6,834 bases of DNA. It comes from an uncultured Lachnospiraceae bacterium. GTDB lineage: Bacteria > Bacillota > Clostridia > Lachnospirales > Lachnospiraceae. Within the stretch, counting starts at the first letter, position 1; every line of letters begins with the position of its first letter. A program made the position numbers and the translations under genes. This document shows positions 1 through 5,707 of this stretch, piece by piece. The stretch is taken from NCBI GenBank assembly GCA_946409475.1, contig CAMJWQ010000190.1:1-6834 (forward strand), read 5' to 3'. A model generated the notes under the pieces. That model was not told the DNA's origin. It was given only the letters and a program-made list of their open reading frames with translations, and made no database searches.

Positions 1-1
1 G

Positions 2-109
2 TTAAGAATCGTCCATGAAATCGCCTCCATTCTGGGGGAAACTGCGGCAGAGACCAAAATTGCCATTCATGACCTTAAAGAGACGATTTTAATGGATGAT
101 GAGGAATAA
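2..109 (+). CDS. C-terminal end of a probable [Fe-Fe] hydrogenase large-subunit C-terminal-domain protein (partial, 5' end outside window)
   Basis: An open frame enters from the left edge and stops at TAA 107-109, giving 35 residues. The visible tail contains the stretch HEIASILGETAAETKIAI followed by a short charged end (LMDDEE). From memory, the pattern EIA-LLGET-AETK-AL is the conserved tail of clostridial proteins annotated as [Fe-Fe] hydrogenase large subunit C-terminal domain-containing; these are iron-sulphur, often PAS-containing, hydrogenase-like proteins considered to be redox or hydrogen sensors. No cysteine cluster or H-cluster motif lies inside the window, so the assignment rests on this tail and on the neighbour: a SpoIIE-type phosphatase of the kind commonly found beside such hydrogenases starts five bases after the stop. 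The spacing suggests one transcript and possibly translational coupling. It could instead be a different regulator sharing the same tail. Confidence 0.6.
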   Translation, partial: LRIVHEIASILGETAAETKIAIHDLKETILMDDEE

Positions 110-114
110 GATCT

Positions 115-1284
115 ATGTTAACATTTGACAGACAATTTATTGAAACAGGCTGGGCAAATGCCAATAAGCATGATGAAACTCTCTGCGGTGATTATTTCAG
201 AAGGTTTGAAAACGGAAATAAAAAAGTGTTTGTATTAGCGGATGGTCTGGGAAGCGGTGTAAAAGCGAATATTTTATCCACCCTGACGACAACTATTTTA
301 GGCACCATGATTTCCCATAACCTTCCCCTGGATGAATGTGTGGATACCGTGGCGGCGGCACTTCCCATCTGCCGGGTACGAAGGCTTGCTTATTCTACCT
401 TTACCGTACTGCAGCTTGAAAAGAACATTGCCTATATGGCCCAATATGATAATCCCGGTATTATCATTTTACGCAAGGGCAAACGTTTCCACTATAACAC
501 ACAAATTCATTTTGTCGGAGAAAAGGAGATACATGAAAGTTCGGTTCCTTTGCAGAAGGATGATATTATTATCATGATGACGGACGGTGTAACAAATGCG
601 GGAATCGGAAAATTAACGGCACATGGCTGGAAGACGGAAGAGCTCGTCGGATTTTTAGAACGAATGGATATGAAAGAGATGTCGGCTTCCCGTATAGCAG
701 CAAGAATTATAAACGGATGCCTGGCCCTGAATGAAAATTCCATGGAGGATGATACCACCGTTCTGGTTATTAAGATCAGGGAGCGGCAGGTAGTAAATAT
801 GCTGGTTGGCCCGCCGGAAAATAAAGAGGAAGACAACCGTATCATGAAAATGTTTTTTGCAAAAAACGGGATACGTATTGTTTGCGGCGGGAGTACGGCC
901 AATGCCGTAAGCAAGTATCTTCATAAGTCCTTACATGTCATTCAGAACAGCGGTAATGAACATATCCCGGATATGGCCAGGATCGAAGGAGTGGATTATG
1001 TGACCGAAGGTATCATAACCTTGAAAAAAGTACTGGAAATCTGCAATCAGTATATGGAAGATCCTATGATTTTGCTTTTTCTCAGTAAGCAAAAGGATGC
1101 GGCCTCCCTTATTTCCCTGTTGCTGATTGAAAAAGCAACGGACATTAACATTTATTTTGGTATGGCCGCCAATACGGCCCACGAAGGAACCGACATTGAT
1201 TTTAAAACCAAATTATCTCTTATTAAGCAGCTTGAAGACTGCCTCCTTCGTATGCATAAAAATATAAAGATCAGCTTTTGCTGA
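115..1284 (+). CDS. SpoIIE-family PP2C-type serine/threonine phosphatase, hydrogenase-cluster type
   Basis: A 389-residue cytoplasmic protein with no signal peptide or membrane segment. Residues about 5-225 form a SpoIIE-like PP2C domain, a metal-dependent phosphatase acting on phospho-Ser/Thr. The expected acidic metal ligands are present: D26 in CGDYF, D43 in LADGLGSG, D157 in TDG and D212/D213 in EDDTT; a DNP motif lies at 112-114. Residues about 226-389 form a second domain beginning VGPP (231-234), with CGGST at 257-261 and VDYVTEGIITL at 293-303; this extension characterises the subgroup found in clostridial hydrogenase operons, and its function is unknown to me. About 390 residues is the length I recall for this subgroup. 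GAGGAA (101-106), inside the end of the preceding gene, can serve as ribosome binding site for ATG 115. The substrate is not visible; by analogy with anti-anti-sigma systems it may dephosphorylate a partner protein in a redox or hydrogen-responsive signalling chain, which is inference. The family call is firm, the pathway less so. Confidence 0.88.
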   Translation: MLTFDRQFIETGWANANKHDETLCGDYFRRFENGNKKVFVLADGLGSGVKANILSTLTTTILGTMISHNLPLDECVDTVAAALPICRVRRLAYSTFTVLQLEKNIAYMAQYDNPGIIILRKGKRFHYNTQIHFVGEKEIHESSVPLQKDDIIIMMTDGVTNAGIGKLTAHGWKTEELVGFLERMDMKEMSASRIAARIINGCLALNENSMEDDTTVLVIKIRERQVVNMLVGPPENKEEDNRIMKMFFAKNGIRIVCGGSTANAVSKYLHKSLHVIQNSGNEHIPDMARIEGVDYVTEGIITLKKVLEICNQYMEDPMILLFLSKQKDAASLISLLLIEKATDINIYFGMAANTAHEGTDIDFKTKLSLIKQLEDCLLRMHKNIKISFC

Positions 1285-1355
1285 ATATCACAGATCCGTA
1301 ATCACCTCTGATTAAAAACCTCATATGAAAAAAATGAATGGAAAATGTAAATTTT

Positions 1356-1373
1356 ATAACAAAAAATTGTTAT
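1356..1373. promoter_or_regulatory. Candidate operator: perfect 7-bp-arm palindrome overlapping the xpaC promoter -35
   Basis: ATAACAA (1356-1362) and TTGTTAT (1367-1373) are exact reverse complements separated by AAAA, giving an 18-bp two-fold symmetric site. The right arm contains the whole -35 hexamer of the promoter ahead of the xpaC-like gene. A dimeric repressor bound here would block RNA polymerase, but the site is AT-rich and no second copy was found in the window, so function is inferred only from position and symmetry. Confidence 0.4.
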
Positions 1374-1395
1374 TGGGAGGATTTTACGTTATAAT
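1367..1395 (+). promoter_or_regulatory. Sigma-A-type promoter for the xpaC-telA unit
   Basis: TTGTTA (1367-1372, four of six consensus bases) is separated by exactly 17 bases from a perfect TATAAT (1390-1395). Transcription would start near 1402, leaving a leader of about 60 bases before ATG 1464. No convincing terminator lies between the phosphatase stop at 1284 and this promoter, so some read-through from upstream is possible. Confidence 0.7.
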
Positions 1396-1420
1396 GAGAC
1401 TAGCTTATTATTCGTTGTAC

Positions 1421-1445
1421 TAGCACTGCAATGCAGTACCAGCTA
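1421..1445 (+). other. 5'-leader hairpin upstream of the xpaC-like gene
   Basis: ACTGC (1425-1429) and GCAGT (1433-1437) pair around a 3-base loop. TAGC (1421-1424) can pair with GCTA (1442-1445) across a 4-base bulge. The structure ends seven bases before the GGAGG ribosome binding site. There is no following T-run, so it is not a terminator. It may protect the RNA 5' end or influence ribosome access; this is inference. Confidence 0.35.
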
Positions 1446-1451
1446 TCAGTC

Positions 1452-1456
1452 GGAGG
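1452..1456 (+). promoter_or_regulatory. Ribosome binding site that sets the xpaC start
   Basis: A perfect GGAGG lies seven bases before ATG 1464. The upstream in-frame ATG at 1431 has no comparable site and sits in the loop-and-stem region of the leader hairpin, so the 1464 start is preferred. Confidence 0.85.
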
Positions 1457-1463
1457 AATTTTT

Positions 1464-2795
1464 ATGGATAAGAAGAATTTTTCGAATCTCGGTGACGAAA
1501 TCAAAGATATTATACAGAATGCCATAAATACCAGAGATTTTGAACAATTAAACAGAGACATCCAGCATACGGTGAAAGGGGCTTTAAACGAGGTAAAAGA
1601 TGCCGTCGGAATTAACCGTAACTTTCATCCCGAATACAAAAACTATCGAACGTACCGAAAAGAGCGGGAACGTAATTTGAATAAAAGGGTAAATAATTTC
1701 CATGAATTTGATGAGGAAGGTGCTTCCACCTGCTCGTATTCCAATTCCTATGCTGCCGGTGAAAATCAAAAAACGGCTGCACTCAGAAAAACCTCTATTT
1801 ATCCAAGTGTTCCTGTTGGCCGGGTATCCGGAATTTTATATACCGTATTTGGCTGGCTCTCTTTTGGAATAAGTAGTATTGCCATCATGGTTTTAACCCT
1901 TATTGGGGTATTGAACCAACATTTTTCTCTATTTGGTGTCATATCCATGTGGATTTCACCCTTGGCCATTATCGGTTTATGTCTGATCATGCGGGGGGGA
2001 AAAATAAGAAAACGCCTGAAGCGTTTTCATCAATACCGTTATATATTCAAGAATCGAAGTTATTATGAAATCAATAATTTAATTACCTATACGGGTGTGA
2101 AGAGAAAAAAGATAATTAAGGATTTGCGTAAAATGATATCCATTGGTATGTTTCCGGAGGGACATATTGATGATAAGGAAACCTGTATCATGTTAAATCA
2201 GGACAGCTTTCAACAATATGTGGAGCTTCATAATCATATGAATCAACAAGAACAGAACAATATATCGAATAATGAGGCGGCGGAAGCCGCCAAAGAAAAA
2301 GAGGAAGCGGCAGATTATACGGAAAGAAGCGCCGCCCTGAAGGAGACAATGGATAATGGACAAGCCTGTATGGAAGAGCTGAAACGAATTAACGAAACCT
2401 TGTCCGGTGAGAACATCACCCAAAAGATAACCCGATTGGAAATTGTCATCAATAAAATTTTAGAATACGTTACCCTGCATCCGGAACAATTGCCGGAAAT
2501 CCAAAAATTTATGAGCTATTATTTACCAACGACCCTGAAATTAGTAAAGACCTATCAGGAATTTAACCTTCAGCCGGTTCAGGGTGAAAATATCCTGACA
2601 TCCAAAAAGGAAATCGAAAATACCATTGCTACCATTAACCAGGCTTTTGAGACACTGCTTGATAATCTTTTTGAAGAGACGGCAATGGATGTGTCTACAG
2701 ATATAGCGGTATTAAAAACCATGCTGGCACAGGAGGGCTTAACAAAGGAAACCTTAACGGCAAAAAAAGCATTTGGAGGATATCAAGATGAATAA
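1464..2795 (+). CDS. xpaC: XpaC-like membrane protein (5-bromo-4-chloroindolyl phosphate hydrolysis family)
   Basis: A 443-residue protein. The N-terminus (MDKKNFSNLGDEIKDIIQNA) is a short amphipathic helical segment typical of clostridial members. Two membrane segments lie at about 121-150 and 154-176, followed by a basic stretch (KIRKRLKR, 180-187) that by the positive-inside rule points to the cytoplasm. Residues about 190-255 form a compact soluble segment (NLITYTGVKRKKIIKDLRKMISIGMFPEGHIDD) that looks like a winged helix or other helix-turn-helix fold. An Ala/Glu/Lys-rich, probably coiled-coil linker covers about 265-310, and the XpaC domain follows to the end, with YYLPTTLKLVKTYQEF at 352-367 its most recognisable motif. 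The Bacillus subtilis protein is, from memory, only about half this length. The family name comes from an X-phosphate plate phenotype; a real phosphatase activity is not supported by any motif seen here. It overlaps the telA-type gene by 8 bases, the same pairing as xpaC-yaaN in B. subtilis, suggesting a joint membrane-associated stress role. Confidence 0.85.
   Translation: MDKKNFSNLGDEIKDIIQNAINTRDFEQLNRDIQHTVKGALNEVKDAVGINRNFHPEYKNYRTYRKERERNLNKRVNNFHEFDEEGASTCSYSNSYAAGENQKTAALRKTSIYPSVPVGRVSGILYTVFGWLSFGISSIAIMVLTLIGVLNQHFSLFGVISMWISPLAIIGLCLIMRGGKIRKRLKRFHQYRYIFKNRSYYEINNLITYTGVKRKKIIKDLRKMISIGMFPEGHIDDKETCIMLNQDSFQQYVELHNHMNQQEQNNISNNEAAEAAKEKEEAADYTERSAALKETMDNGQACMEELKRINETLSGENITQKITRLEIVINKILEYVTLHPEQLPEIQKFMSYYLPTTLKLVKTYQEFNLQPVQGENILTSKKEIENTIATINQAFETLLDNLFEETAMDVSTDIAVLKTMLAQEGLTKETLTAKKAFGGYQDE
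2775..2779 (+). promoter_or_regulatory. Ribosome binding site that sets the telA start
   Basis: GGAGG lies eight bases before ATG 2788 and is embedded in two glycine codons of the preceding gene. It shows that translation begins at 2788, not at the in-frame TTG at 2773, which overlaps the site itself. Confidence 0.8.
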
Positions 2796-3921
2796 TGAAG
2801 TACCCACACTGACATTTGAACCATTTAAAGAAGAGGATAAGGAGCTTGTAATTTCGGGCGGTAAAACAGAGGAAACCACAAAAGCAGCGGTATTTGACGA
2901 AAGTACACTGTCACCGGATGAACAGAAAATGGTCAATGAATTTGCAAAGCAAATTGATCTGAACCAGTCTACTCTTGTTTTGCAATATGGCGCAGGAGCT
3001 CAGAAAAAGATAGCGGATTTTTCCGAATCGGCATTGAACAATGTTAAGACTAAGGATTTAGGCGAAATAGGTGATATGCTTTCCTCCGTCGTATTAGAGC
3101 TAAAGAACTTTGAAGACGAAGAGGGAAAGGGCTTTCTTGGATTCTTTAAGAAAACCTCCAATAAGATTGCCGCTATGAAAACAAAATATGAAAAGGCAGA
3201 AGGCAATATAAACAAAATTTGTCAGGTTCTTGAATCTCATCAGATCCAATTATTAAAAGATGTCGCCATGCTTGATAAGATGTACGGGCTTAACAAGACA
3301 TATTTTAAAGAGCTGTCCATGTACATTTTGGCAGGAAAGAGGAAATTGGCTGCAATAAAGTCTGAAGAGCTGCCAAAGCTGGTTGAAAAGTCAAGCCGTA
3401 CAGGACTGCCGGAAGATGCGCAGGCAGTCAATGATTTAAACTCTGTCATGAATCGCTTTGAAAAGAAAATACATGATCTGGAATTGACACGTATGATTTC
3501 CATACAAATGGCACCCCAAATCCGTCTGGTGCAGGGAAACGATACCATGATGGCGGAAAAGATCCAGTCAACGATTGTAAATACCATTCCGTTATGGAAA
3601 AGCCAGATGGCTCTTGCGCTGGGGATAGCCCATTCCGGTCAGGCGGCCAAAGCACAGCGTGACGTTACGGATATGACTAATGAATTATTGAAGAAAAATG
3701 CAGCCACATTAAAAATGGCTACCATTGAAACGGCCAAAGAATCAGAACGCGGAATTGTAGATATCGAAACCTTAAGGAACACGAATGAATCACTGATATC
3801 CACCTTGGATGAGGTTTTGCGTATCCAGTCGGAGGGAAGGACTAAGCGCCAGGAGGCGGAAAAGGAATTACACCGCATTGAAAGCGAATTAAAAACCAAG
3901 CTATTGAATTTAAATAAATAA
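2788..3921 (+). CDS. telA: TelA/KlaA-family toxic anion (tellurite) resistance protein
   Basis: A 377-residue soluble protein, close to the usual 370-390 of the TelA family (YaaN and YceH in Bacillus subtilis). It is predicted to be largely helical, with no membrane segment or signal peptide and an acidic, variable N-terminus (about 1-40). Family signatures are visible: the Gly-rich FLGFFKK segment at 116-122, then in the centre DLELTRMISIQMAPQIRLVQGN (230-251), followed by KIQSTIVNTIPLWKSQMALAL (258-278), which I recognise as the most conserved TelA block. The C-terminus from about 340 on (RIQSEGRTKRQEAEKELHRI) is a charged, coiled-coil-like tail. Homologues raise tolerance to tellurite and some antimicrobials, but the mechanism is not established. 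The ATGAATAA overlap with the xpaC-like gene implies coupled translation and a shared job, probably TelA acting at the membrane with XpaC; that partnership is inferred from conserved gene order. A terminator follows 30 bases downstream. Confidence 0.92.
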   Translation: MNNEVPTLTFEPFKEEDKELVISGGKTEETTKAAVFDESTLSPDEQKMVNEFAKQIDLNQSTLVLQYGAGAQKKIADFSESALNNVKTKDLGEIGDMLSSVVLELKNFEDEEGKGFLGFFKKTSNKIAAMKTKYEKAEGNINKICQVLESHQIQLLKDVAMLDKMYGLNKTYFKELSMYILAGKRKLAAIKSEELPKLVEKSSRTGLPEDAQAVNDLNSVMNRFEKKIHDLELTRMISIQMAPQIRLVQGNDTMMAEKIQSTIVNTIPLWKSQMALALGIAHSGQAAKAQRDVTDMTNELLKKNAATLKMATIETAKESERGIVDIETLRNTNESLISTLDEVLRIQSEGRTKRQEAEKELHRIESELKTKLLNLNK

Positions 3922-3950
3922 ACCGCGTAGAAATTTAAGAAAACTATGTC

Positions 3951-3990
3951 AAAAGCAGCATGGGATTATAATGGTTCCATGCTGTTTTTA
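3951..3990 (+). terminator. Rho-independent terminator of the xpaC-telA unit
   Basis: CAGCATGG (3956-3963) pairs perfectly with CCATGCTG (3977-3984) around a 13-base loop and is followed at once by five T (3985-3989). The preceding AAAAG can extend the stem by pairing with the T-run. It starts 30 bases after the telA stop. Confidence 0.88.
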
Positions 3991-4048
3991 TGTGATTATG
4001 AAATACGTTTATTTTATTGACTTTTTGTTCAGAATAATACATTATATG

Positions 4049-4077
4049 TTGTCTCACACTAATTTATGCGTTATAAT
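4049..4077 (+). promoter_or_regulatory. Sigma-A-type promoter for the NSS transporter
   Basis: TTGTCT (4049-4054, four of six consensus bases) lies 17 bases before a perfect TATAAT (4072-4077). Transcription would start near 4084, about 80 bases before the transporter ATG. A weaker alternative is TTGACT (4017-4022) with CATTAT (4040-4045) at 17-base spacing. Confidence 0.6.
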
Positions 4078-4095
4078 AAACCCTGCAGTTTGTTT

Positions 4096-4127
4096 GATTC
4101 CGCTTTGTTTGGCCGGAATTTTGGAAT
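4096..4127 (+). other. Leader dyad with two alternative pairings ahead of the transporter gene
   Basis: ATTCCG (4097-4102) pairs with CGGAAT (4114-4119) around an 11-base loop. The same ATTCC can instead pair with a second GGAAT at 4123-4127. Neither is followed by a T-run. This may be chance in AT-rich DNA; no known riboswitch class is recognised here. Confidence 0.25.
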
Positions 4128-4163
4128 ACAGCATGATGGAAAAAGAAAGGATCAAGTGTTTTT

Positions 4164-5516
4164 ATGAATGAAAGTAAAAAATTTTCCGGGAAGATAGGCT
4201 TTATCCTGGCGGCGGCCGGATCTGCCGTAGGTCTTGGTAATTTGTGGAGATTTCCCTATTTGGCGGCAAAATATGGCGGCGGCACATTTTTGCTGATTTA
4301 CCTTATCTTAACCGTAACCTTTGGCTTCAGCCTTATGATAACTGAAATTACCATCGGAAGGAAAACCGGCAAAAGCGTAGTAAATGCCTTTGGGGCATTA
4401 CATGCTAATTTCAGGTTTATCGGCTATCTGGCTGCCATCGTCCCTGTTCTTATATTCCCTTATTATTGTGTTATCGGTGGATGGGTTGTCAGGTATTTTA
4501 CTGCCTATATGAGCGGAGAAGCAAAATTAGCTGCCGGCGATAACTATTTTCCGGATTTTATTTCACAAACGGGGCAGCCAATCATATTTTTACTTATTTT
4601 TATAATGGCCACCGCAATTATCGTTGTTTTTGGAGTGCAGAAAGGAATAGAGAAGTTCAGCAAGATATTAATGCCGATATTGATCATATTGACCATAGGA
4701 ATAGCCATTTATGGTCTTACCATTCCGGGAGCGGCAGAGGGTTTTATTTACTATATAAAGCCGGATGTCAGTAAATTTTCTATTGATGCCATATTGGCGG
4801 CCGTAGGGCAGCTGTTTTATTCCTTATCCCTGGCAATGGGCATTATGATAACCTACGGTTCTTATATGAAAAAAGAAGAAAATATTGAATCCTGTGTCCG
4901 CCATATTGAAATATTTGATACCGCTATTGCATTCTTAGCAGGCCTTATTATCATACCCGCAATTTTCACTTTTCACAATGTTGAGGAATCTTTATCTTCT
5001 TCCGGGCCAAGCTTAATGTTCATCGTATTACCGAAGGTTTTTTCCAATATGGCATTTGGTGATATTATCGGAGGTGCCTTCTTTGCATTAGTTTTTTTTG
5101 CAGCAATTACCTCATCCATTTCTCTGATGGAAACGATTGTGTCCATGCTTGAGGAAAAATTAGGATGGAGCCGGATTACGACCTGCATTACTGTCGTGAT
5201 TTTCTCCTTTGCACTTGCATTGCCTTCCACCCTTGGTTTTGGCGCGTGGTCGGATATTACTGTTTTCGGAATGTCATTTCTTGATTTCTTTGATTTTATC
5301 AGTAATACGGTACTCATGCCGATCGTTGCTTTATTAACCTGTATATTTGTAGGTTATGTATTGAAACCACGTTTTATAGAAGAGGAGATAAGCAGAACAG
5401 GAGAGTTTAAAAGCAGAAGATTATATAACATTACCATACGTTTTATAGCACCTGCATTTTTATTATTGATTCTGATTACTTCCATATTAACAAAATTTAA
5501 TATCAATCTATTTTGA
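4164..5516 (+). CDS. Sodium-dependent transporter, neurotransmitter:sodium symporter (NSS/SNF) family
   Basis: A 450-residue integral membrane protein with about 11 predicted helices, usual for bacterial NSS members, expected to carry an amino acid or related compound inward with Na+. TM1 carries the hallmark GSAVGLGNLWRFPY (19-32) with its unwound centre. By hand alignment to LeuT, G19 and V22 (TM1) and A313, T316 and S317 (FFAAITSSIS in TM8) match the Na2 site, and A21, N26 and S220 match the Na1 site. TM6 holds GQLFYSLSLAMG (215-226) with Y219 where LeuT has F253. D252 falls where LeuT has N286. The substrate cannot be read from these residues. The start at ATG 4164 is the only well placed one; the ribosome binding site AGGA (4148-4151) is rather distant at 12 bases. 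The gene has its own promoter and terminator, so it is monocistronic, and nothing links it to a neighbouring pathway. The family call is secure. Confidence 0.95.
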   Translation: MNESKKFSGKIGFILAAAGSAVGLGNLWRFPYLAAKYGGGTFLLIYLILTVTFGFSLMITEITIGRKTGKSVVNAFGALHANFRFIGYLAAIVPVLIFPYYCVIGGWVVRYFTAYMSGEAKLAAGDNYFPDFISQTGQPIIFLLIFIMATAIIVVFGVQKGIEKFSKILMPILIILTIGIAIYGLTIPGAAEGFIYYIKPDVSKFSIDAILAAVGQLFYSLSLAMGIMITYGSYMKKEENIESCVRHIEIFDTAIAFLAGLIIIPAIFTFHNVEESLSSSGPSLMFIVLPKVFSNMAFGDIIGGAFFALVFFAAITSSISLMETIVSMLEEKLGWSRITTCITVVIFSFALALPSTLGFGAWSDITVFGMSFLDFFDFISNTVLMPIVALLTCIFVGYVLKPRFIEEEISRTGEFKSRRLYNITIRFIAPAFLLLILITSILTKFNINLF

Positions 5517-5535
5517 AGAAATGTAATCGAAACAA

Positions 5536-5576
5536 AAAGAAAGGTGATTGTGTATCCACAGCAATCATCTTTCTTT
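5536..5576 (+). terminator. Strong hairpin terminator after the NSS transporter
   Basis: A 15-bp stem, AAAGAAAGGTGATTG (5536-5550) with CAATCATCTTTCTTT (5562-5576), contains a single G-U pair and an 11-base loop. The T-rich 3' arm replaces a separate T-run, and the A-rich 5' side means it could also stop transcription from the other strand. It starts 20 bases after the transporter stop. Confidence 0.85.
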
Positions 5577-5627
5577 CTACCTTAACTGTATCATATAGAT
5601 ATAGTAACAACAAGACTGTTTTTCGGA

Positions 5628-5689
5628 TTTGAGTTATGCTAATATAACGTAGATATCGGTTTTAATGATAAAATTTCTGCCAACTCAAA
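5628..5689. repeat. 8-bp inverted repeat in the helD upstream region
   Basis: TTTGAGTT (5628-5635) and AACTCAAA (5682-5689) are exact reverse complements 46 bases apart. The right arm ends five bases before the helD ribosome binding site. A TATAAC (5643-5648) between the arms is a possible -10 box, but no good -35 box stands at the right distance, so the helD promoter could not be fixed. The repeat may be regulatory or chance. Confidence 0.3.
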
Positions 5690-5694
5690 ATGAG

Positions 5695-5699
5695 AGGAG
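5695..5699 (+). promoter_or_regulatory. Ribosome binding site that sets the GTG start of helD
   Basis: AGGAG lies eight bases before GTG 5708. An in-frame ATG at 5690 would add six residues, but it overlaps this site and has no purine-rich site of its own, so GTG is the better start. An in-frame TAA at 5669-5671 rules out anything longer. Confidence 0.8.
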
Positions 5700-5707
5700 A
5701 TTTTGCA

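Noticed and set aside
507..914. Minus-strand open frames inside the phosphatase gene, and similar ones under the other genes (for example 3240-3587 and 4973-5317)
   Set aside because: They overlap well supported + strand genes completely, lack ribosome binding sites, and their Ser/Phe/Ile-rich translations match no recognised family.
1299..1314. TAATCA-CCTC-TGATTA hairpin after the phosphatase gene, as a terminator
   Set aside because: The stem is only 6 bp and AT-rich, and it is followed by A residues instead of T, so it is not a rho-independent terminator for the + strand.
1431..1463. Earlier ATG start for the xpaC-like gene
   Set aside because: It lies in a hairpin without a ribosome binding site, whereas ATG 1464 has GGAGG at seven bases and gives the usual family N-terminus.
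1464..3921. XpaC-TelA pair as a new phage-defence or toxin system
   Set aside because: The pair is a known arrangement in Firmicutes, no nuclease, toxin or other defence domain is seen, and no mobile-element or defence genes surround it.
3971..4171. Open frame of 66 codons between telA and the transporter
   Set aside because: It starts inside the terminator loop, has no ribosome binding site, covers the transporter promoter and leader, and has unlikely composition (rich in Cys, Ile and Tyr).
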